From: Neodiprion pinetum
Lineage: Eukaryota > Arthropoda > Insecta > Hymenoptera > Diprionidae
NCBI RefSeq assembly: GCF_021155775.2
Contig: NC_060235.2
Span: 12,859,193-12,923,192 of the forward strand
Reading direction: 5' to 3'
Length of the DNA stretch: 64,000 nucleotides
Part shown: piece by piece, positions 57,748-64,000 of the stretch
Numbering within the stretch: the first letter of the stretch is position 1
Layout of the letters: every line of letters begins with the position of its first letter
The notes under the pieces: generated by a model
What the model saw: the letters and a program-made list of their open reading frames with translations, nothing else
What the model was told of the DNA's origin: nothing
The model's database searches: none
Made by a program: the position numbers and the translations under genes

Positions 57748-57970
57748 TGATGACAAAAGTATAGTGGATTAAAGGAGTTATTAATAAGCAAATAATACCT
57801 TCGTGGCTACAACCGTTAAGCATATCACAATATAAACAAGTACAAGACACACGTCCGTCCAGGGCGGTGTACTGATAGGAACTGACTATAGCTAAGTGGA
57901 CAATGGTCTATGCTAATACATTCGGGAACATTCGCGAATCTACTAGCACTATGAGCCTTGTCCCTCAACA
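57748..57970. mobile_element. Solo LTR, 223 bp, with 5-bp target duplication
   Basis: A non-satellite block starting TGATGACAAAAG and ending CCCTCAACA, flanked by TATCT (57743-57747 and 57971-57975). TG/CA ends, size and a 5-bp duplication fit a small LTR, possibly Copia-type. It contains ttcgggaacattcgcgaa, a partial palindrome. No coding region. Confidence 0.7.
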
Positions 57971-59707
57971 TATCTTAATCAATATGTGAGCAAATAATTA
58001 AGAAATACGTAGGATTTTTTGAATAATTATATTTATTTCAATGATTTTAATGATGGTGAAATAATTTTTTTTTTTTTCAAATTTCTCTTTTTTTGAAAGT
58101 AAATGAAAAATCATAATATATATGTATATGCATGTATTTAAATATTATACATTAATATATCTGAATATCAATACATTTATTTATATATATTATGCATTAT
58201 TATAATTGAATATAGATGGAGGTAATTATGTCAAATGAATTAATAAAAAACGGAAATAATTGATTCAATAAATTATTTTTCTTAACTGATAATATTTATA
58301 TTTTAATTATTATATGAGCAAATGAATAAAAAATACGTAGGCCTTCTTGAATAATTGTATTCATTTTTAATGAATTTAATTATTGTGAAAAAAATTTTTT
58401 TTTTTCAAACCTTTTTTTTTCTGAAAGTAAATTAAAAATCATAATATATATAAATATATTTGTATATTAAACATTAAAATAAATAAAAATAAATACATTT
58501 TTCTGTATATATATTATACATTATTATAATTAAATATAAATGGAGGTAATTATGTCAAATAATTTGATAAAAAGTGGAAATAATTAATTTAAATAAATCA
58601 TTTTTCTCATCGGATAATATTTATATTTTAATTAATATGAGAGCAAATAATTAAAGAATATACAGGATCTTCTCAATAACCATATTTATTTTTGATGAAT
58701 TTGATTATTGTGGAAAAATTTTTTTTTCAAAAATTTCTCTTCTTTCAAAAGTAAATTTAAAATTGTAAAATATATATATATATGTATATTATTATATGTG
58801 TATATATGTATATATATGTATATTATACATTAATATAATTGAATATGAATGTAGGTGATTCAGTTAAATAATTTGATTAAATACGGAAATAATTGATTTA
58901 AATAAATTATTTTTCTCGACTGATTATATTTATATTTTCAATAATATGTGAACGAATAATCAAAAAATACGAAGGATTTTGTGAATAATTATATTTATTT
59001 TTAATGAATTTAATGATTGTAAAAAAATTTTTTTTTTTTTTAAATTTCTCTTTTTCTAAAAGTAAATTAAAAATCATAATATATATAAATATATCTGTAT
59101 ATTATACATTGAAATAAATGAAAATAAATACATTCATTTGTATATATATTATACATTATTATAATTATATATAAATGGAGGTAATTATGTCAGATAATTT
59201 GATAAAAAATGGTAATAATTAATTGAATAAATTATTTTCCTCAATGTATAATATTTTATTCCAAATAATATGTGACCGAATAATCAAAAAATATACAAGA
59301 TCTTTTCAATAACCATATTTAATTTTAATGAATTTAATTATTGTAAAAAAAATTTTTTTTTCAAAAATTTCTCTTTTCTCAAAAGTGAATTTAAAATTGT
59401 AAAATATATACATATGTATATTATTATATATGTATATATGTATATATATGTATATTATACATCAATTTAATTGAATATAAATGGAAGTGAATAAGTTGAA
59501 TAATTTAATAAAATAAGGAAATAATTGATTCGAATGAATTATTTTTTTTAACTTATGATATTCATATTTCAATGATTACGTGAGCAAATAATTAAATAAT
59601 ACGTAGGATTTTTTGAATAATTATATTTATTCTAATGAATTTAATTATTGTGAAAAAATTTGTTTTTTTCAAAGATCTCTTTTTCTAAAAGTCAATTAAA
59701 CATCATG

Positions 59708-59754
<47 letters not shown>

Positions 59755-60701
59755 CATTTGTGTATTATACATTATTATAATTAAAGATAAATACATTTAT
59801 TTGTATTTATATCATACATTAATATAATTAAATATAAATGGAGGTGATTATGTCAAATAATTTAATAAAAAAAGGAAATAATCGATTGAATAAATTATTT
59901 TTCTCAATGAATAATATTTTCATTTCAATTAATATGCGAGCTAATAAATAAAAAATATTCTGGAACTTTTCAATAACTATATTTAATTTTTATGAATTAC
60001 ATCATTGTCAAAAAAAATTTTTTTTTCAAAAATTTCGTTTTTTTTGATAGTAGATTCGAAATTATAATATATATATACATATGTATACATTTATGTATAT
60101 ATATGTATATTATACATTAATATAATTGAATATAAATGGAGGTGATCAAGTTAAATAATTTCATGAAATAAGGAAATAATTGAGTCAAATAAATTATTTT
60201 TCTTAACTGATAATATTTATATTCTAATGATTATGTGAGCGAATGATTGAAAAATACGTAGGATTTTTTGGATAATTATATTTATTTTTAATGATTTTAA
60301 TCATTGTGGAAAATTTTTTTTTTTTTAAATTTCTCTCTTCCTGAAAGTAAATTAAAAATCATAATATATATATATATATATTCGTTTTTTATACAATAAT
60401 ATAATTCAATTTATATACATTTATTTGTATATATCATACATTAATATAATTGAATATAAATGGGAATAATTATGTTAAATAATTTGATAAAAAAAGGAAA
60501 TAATTGATTGAATAAATTATTTTTCTTAATGAATAAAATTCATATTCCAATCAATATGAGAGCAAATAATTAAAAAATATGCAGGATCTTTTCAATAACC
60601 ATATTTATTTTTAATGAATTTAATTATTCTAAACAAAATTTTTTTTTCGATCATTTCTCTTTTTTTAAAAGTAAATTCACAATTATGATATATATATATA
60701 T

Positions 60702-60777
<76 letters not shown>

Positions 60778-62061
60778 TATTATATATGTATATATGTATA
60801 TGTATGTATATTATACATCAATATAATTGAATATAAATGGAGGTGACTAAGTCAAATAATTCAATAAAACAAGGAAATAATTGATTTCAATGAATTTTTT
60901 TCCTAACGGATAATATTTATATTATAATTAATATGTGAGCAAATAATTGAAAAATGCGTAGGATTTTTTGAATAATTATATTTGTTTCAATGATTTTAAT
61001 GATGGCAAAAAAAATTATTTTTTTCGTATTTCTCTTTTCTCAAAAGTAAATGAAAAATCATAATATATATATATGTATATACTTAAATATTATACAATAA
61101 TATATTTGAATATACATACATTTATTTATACATATTATACAATAATATAATTGAATATAGATGAAGGTAATTATGTCAAATAATTTAATAAAAAAAGGAA
61201 ATAATTGATTGAATAAATTATTTTTTCCAATGTACAATATTTTTATTTCAATTAATGTGTGAGCAAATAATTAAAAAATTTACTGGATCTTTTCAATAAC
61301 CATATTTATCTTCAGTGAATTTGATGATTGTAAACAAATTTTTTCTTCAAAAATTTCTTTTTTTTTGAAAGTAAATTCAAAATTATAAAATATATATATG
61401 TTTATTATTATATATGTATATATGTATATATATGTATATTATACATTAATTCAATTGAATATAAATGAAGGTGATTAAGTTAAATAATTCAATAAAATGA
61501 GGAAATAATTGATTTGACTAAATTATTTTTCCTAACTTATAATATTCATATTTCAATGATTATGTGAGCAAATAATTAAAAAATACGTAGGATTTCTTGA
61601 ATAATCATATTTATTTCAATGAATTTAATTATTGTGAAAAAATTTAAAATTAAAAATTTTTTTTTTTCCAAATTTCTCTTTTTCTAAAAGTAAATTGAAC
61701 ATCATAATATATATATATATCTATGTATATATATTTGTATATTATACATTATTATAATTTAATATAAATGCATTTATTTGTATATATATTATACATTAAT
61801 ATAATTAAATATAAATGGAAATAATTATGTCAAATAATTCAACAAAAAAAGGAAATAATCGATTAAATAATTTATTTTTTTTAATGAATAATATTTTTAT
61901 TTCAATTAATATGTAAGCAAATAAATGAAAAAATATTTTGGATCTTTTCAATAACTATATTTAATTTCATTGAATCACAATTTTGTCAAAAAAAATTTTT
62001 TTTTCAAAAATTTCTTTTTTTTTGATAGTAAATTCGAAATTTCATTATATATATATATATA
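57971..62061 (+). repeat. Satellite family 1, forward orientation, last block
   Basis: About twelve further monomers, regular A/B order (A near 58205, 58540, 59180, 59845, 60470, 61165 and 61820). It ends in a TA tract at 62061, where the right-hand gypsy LTR begins. A long (TA)n lies at 60708-60771. No gene seen. Confidence 0.9.
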
Positions 62062-62575
62062 TGTTGTAAAATCAATTTATACTAGTTTTATTTTTATTGA
62101 ACATATGAGGCCCTATTTTCACACACAGTCACCTACAGTTACACACCTTCACATACAGATACATACACACACTCATCCCAATTGATACATCATTCTCGGA
62201 TTTATCTTGGAGTTCGATGAGACTTTTAAATGAACAATCCTTCAAATTTCAACTTATCTAGGACGCTCGTTTTTCTCCCACGTTGGCTCCTGCCCTGGGA
62301 CTGGAATCCGGGATCGAAGTCGATGAGTTCAATAGATTCTCCACGTTAAATATAGTTTGAAGTATTGGCCAGTTTCCGTTGAGTCGCCTACCGGGAGATG
62401 AGCGGATGACCGGTCCCTTCGACGTCCCAGAGCAAAGAGACCGAGCTCGCGAAAGCGAACTCGGTAGTGTGATTCGAGGGAAGGAAATGAGAGATCGAGG
62501 ATCGGTGGATTCTTCGATTATAGGATTCGATTTTGACCGCGGACAAATTAAAAATTTTGGATTTATCACCTTACA
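62062..62575 (-). repeat. Candidate 3' LTR of the third gypsy element
   Basis: 514 bp from TGTTGTAAAATC (next to the satellite) to CACCTTACA. In element sense a purine run CAGGAGGGGAAT directly precedes the LTR start TGTAAGG, a good PPT. The partner LTR is not visible, so the inner limit is inferred. Confidence 0.6.
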
Positions 62576-63334
62576 ATTCCCCTCCTGTAATGCGACGCAT
62601 CTCGGAGGAGGTGTGCTGCATGACACCCGGATGAATGGCTTAACCTGTCCGTTTCAAGCGATGTTGATTCTCGATCGGAAATTCATTGGTCGAACAACGA
62701 CCTTAGATCGATCCGACACCCTTTGTAGTAGTGCGATGACAATTTATGATGTGACGACTCGAGGGACCGATGATTCTTGACCATAAAGCGCGAACCGCTC
62801 CAGTGCTTCAAAGATCGTTGATGCCTTTTAATTCTGGACATGAGATTCGTCCAAGGTCATGTAGCCCAGTGGAGGAGTTCGGTCTAGGAACACGATATCC
62901 TCGGTCGTCCGACGACACACAACCTATGGCAGAGCTTTCTTTCGTCATGTACAACAATATTCAATTACTCATAACATGTCTTAGCAAAGCATACAGCCCG
63001 AGGAAAGAAAAAAAAAAAAAAAATACAAATAAATATTTTCGACCTCTGATACAAATCGCACACATTCCGCAGTTCGGCATACCACACATTAAAAATATAC
63101 AAGCAGATATTTCATCTCGAATCAGGACACGGTCACCACTCACACACATTCTAATTCAAAAACGATCTTGTCATACAACCTCAATGACCGCGTTAAGTTT
63201 TAAAAGGGTCAAGGAGACCTATCTCCTCTTGTCATTCCAGAATCTGTTTGATCATATAGATTTCCGTCACACATTCATAGCAATGATATTTCTACCACGA
63301 TATTTACAATACTTTAAATTAAATTATTTTTAAA
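62576..63334 (-). other. 3' non-coding region of the third gypsy element
   Basis: Between the pol stop and the PPT. A 187-codon plus-strand ORF (62770-63333) runs against the element and shows no domain; I take it as chance. An A-run lies at 63006-63022. No env recognised. Confidence 0.55.
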
Positions 63335-64000
63335 TTAACTAGAGTTGTATTTACTTTCAACGCAATATTTTCGGAGATTACGTCGATTATATGTGCCTAT
63401 TTCTTTCTGTTCATTATTTGGATCGACGAGTACAAAAGCATTTTCGCCAATACGACGTCCAATTTTGTACGGACCCTTGAATAGATGGAAAAACTTTTTT
63501 ATTACTTTATCAAACGCATTCGACAAATGTCTGACTCTAAGTAAAACCAAATCTCCCACCGATAATTGAACCTTCGTTATGTTATGTTGCCCGTTTTTGC
63601 GATATTCAAAATTTTTCTTCAAATTTTCTCGCGCCAGCGTTATCAAATATTCATGAGACGGATCGTGACTTTGTGGAAATTGAATGATTTTATGAATTTC
63701 ATCTTTTATCGGTTTGCCAAAATGCAATTCTTGAGGTGTCATACCGGTACTTTGGTGCACAGTAACGTTCAAAAATTCTTGAATTTGTGGAACCATTTCG
63801 GCCCATTTCGTATGTTTCTTAGCACATAAAGTTCTAAACAAACGGCCTAGCTCTCTCATAACCCGTTCCGTTGGATTCGACTGAGGATGCCTGATCGAGC
63901 TGAAAAGAGTTTTAATTCCCAGTTTTTGGAGTTCCGTTTTCCACACCTCAGACATGAATTGACTACCGTGATCGGATAATATTCGCTCAGGCTTTCCGAT
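63335..64000 (-). CDS. Gypsy pol C-terminus: integrase, partial
   Basis: 221 visible codons, open at the right edge. It starts just before the second catalytic Asp (ILSDHGSQF), then HPQSNPTERVMRELG with the catalytic Glu, an HQSTGMTPQELHFG segment, and a C-terminal domain with LFKGPYKIGRRIGENAF, a GPY/F-type module. The frame is intact to the stop at 63335. Confidence 0.92.
   Translation of the reverse strand: MGKPERILSDHGSQFMSEVWKTELQKLGIKTLFSSIRHPQSNPTERVMRELGRLFRTLCAKKHTKWAEMVPQIQEFLNVTVHQSTGMTPQELHFGKPIKDEIHKIIQFPQSHDPSHEYLITLARENLKKNFEYRKNGQHNITKVQLSVGDLVLLRVRHLSNAFDKVIKKFFHLFKGPYKIGRRIGENAFVLVDPNNEQKEIGTYNRRNLRKYCVESKYNSS

Larger units (their letters stand above)
62062..64000 (-). mobile_element. 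Third Ty3/gypsy element, 3' part, runs off right edge
   Basis: A candidate 3' LTR (62062-62575), a PPT, a ~760-bp non-coding stretch and the 3' end of pol with integrase. It differs in sequence from the other two gypsy elements. The 5' end lies outside the window. Confidence 0.85.

Noticed and set aside
57748..57970. tRNA-derived SINE
   Set aside because: No A/B box pair or poly-A/simple tail; TG/CA ends with 5-bp duplication fit a solo LTR better.
62770..63333. 187-codon plus-strand ORF
   Set aside because: Antisense to the gypsy element in its non-coding 3' region, low-complexity middle (Lys run) and no domain.

Overview
The window looks like insect heterochromatin, probably from a hymenopteran or other insect with a repeat-rich genome; the species is inferred only from the mix of elements and is not certain. 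I see no host gene, tRNA or rRNA. About half is AT-rich satellite DNA and the rest is transposable elements nested in it. Every coding element that I can orient lies on the minus strand.

Layout: 1-5435 is the 5' part of a BEL/Pao element running off the left edge. 5436-8640 is satellite family 2, first in + and then in - orientation. 8812-10840 is a ~2 kb solo LTR with a 4-bp target duplication. 10841-62061 is satellite family 1, built of ~310-345 bp monomers of two alternating types (A and B, ~630 bp dimer). It is cut by a LINE with a 14-bp target duplication (13109-18152), a complete BEL/Pao element with two 992-bp LTRs in which I saw no differences (20810-28060), a decayed Ty3/gypsy element (29931-35034), a 12.2-kb Ty3/gypsy element with 1.85-kb LTRs (38776-50937), a short DNA transposon with CAC termini and a TTA duplication (53249-54020) and a 223-bp solo LTR (57748-57970). 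The array flips orientation near 20555 and 36905. 62062-64000 is the 3' end of a third Ty3/gypsy element that leaves by the right edge.

Main discoveries. (1) The 12-kb gypsy element carries, between RNase H and integrase, a macrodomain resembling the ADP-ribose hydrolase OARD1/TARG1, followed by a second, diverged macrodomain-like segment. Each keeps a Lys and an Asp exactly 41 residues apart, the spacing of the catalytic pair in human OARD1. (2) The smaller gypsy element and the LINE each end their first ORF with the slippery heptamer AAAAAAC directly followed by the stop codon, with the next ORF in the -1 frame. In the gypsy element this is followed by a predicted stem-loop or pseudoknot. 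(3) The two LTRs of the 12-kb element are a mosaic: ~0.8% different over ~1.3 kb and ~10% over the remaining ~0.55 kb. (4) The satellite is a dimeric higher-order array with inversions, and most LTR elements entered it at its (TA)n tracts.

State of the elements: the BEL at 20810-28060 looks recent and intact (one 1712-codon ORF, LTRs without differences seen, 5-bp duplication). The BEL at the left edge is open over all 1546 visible codons. The LINE has four nonsense codons and no frameshift. The 5-kb gypsy has a nonsense codon, a frameshift and an integrase deletion. The 12-kb gypsy has one frameshift near the protease/RT boundary.
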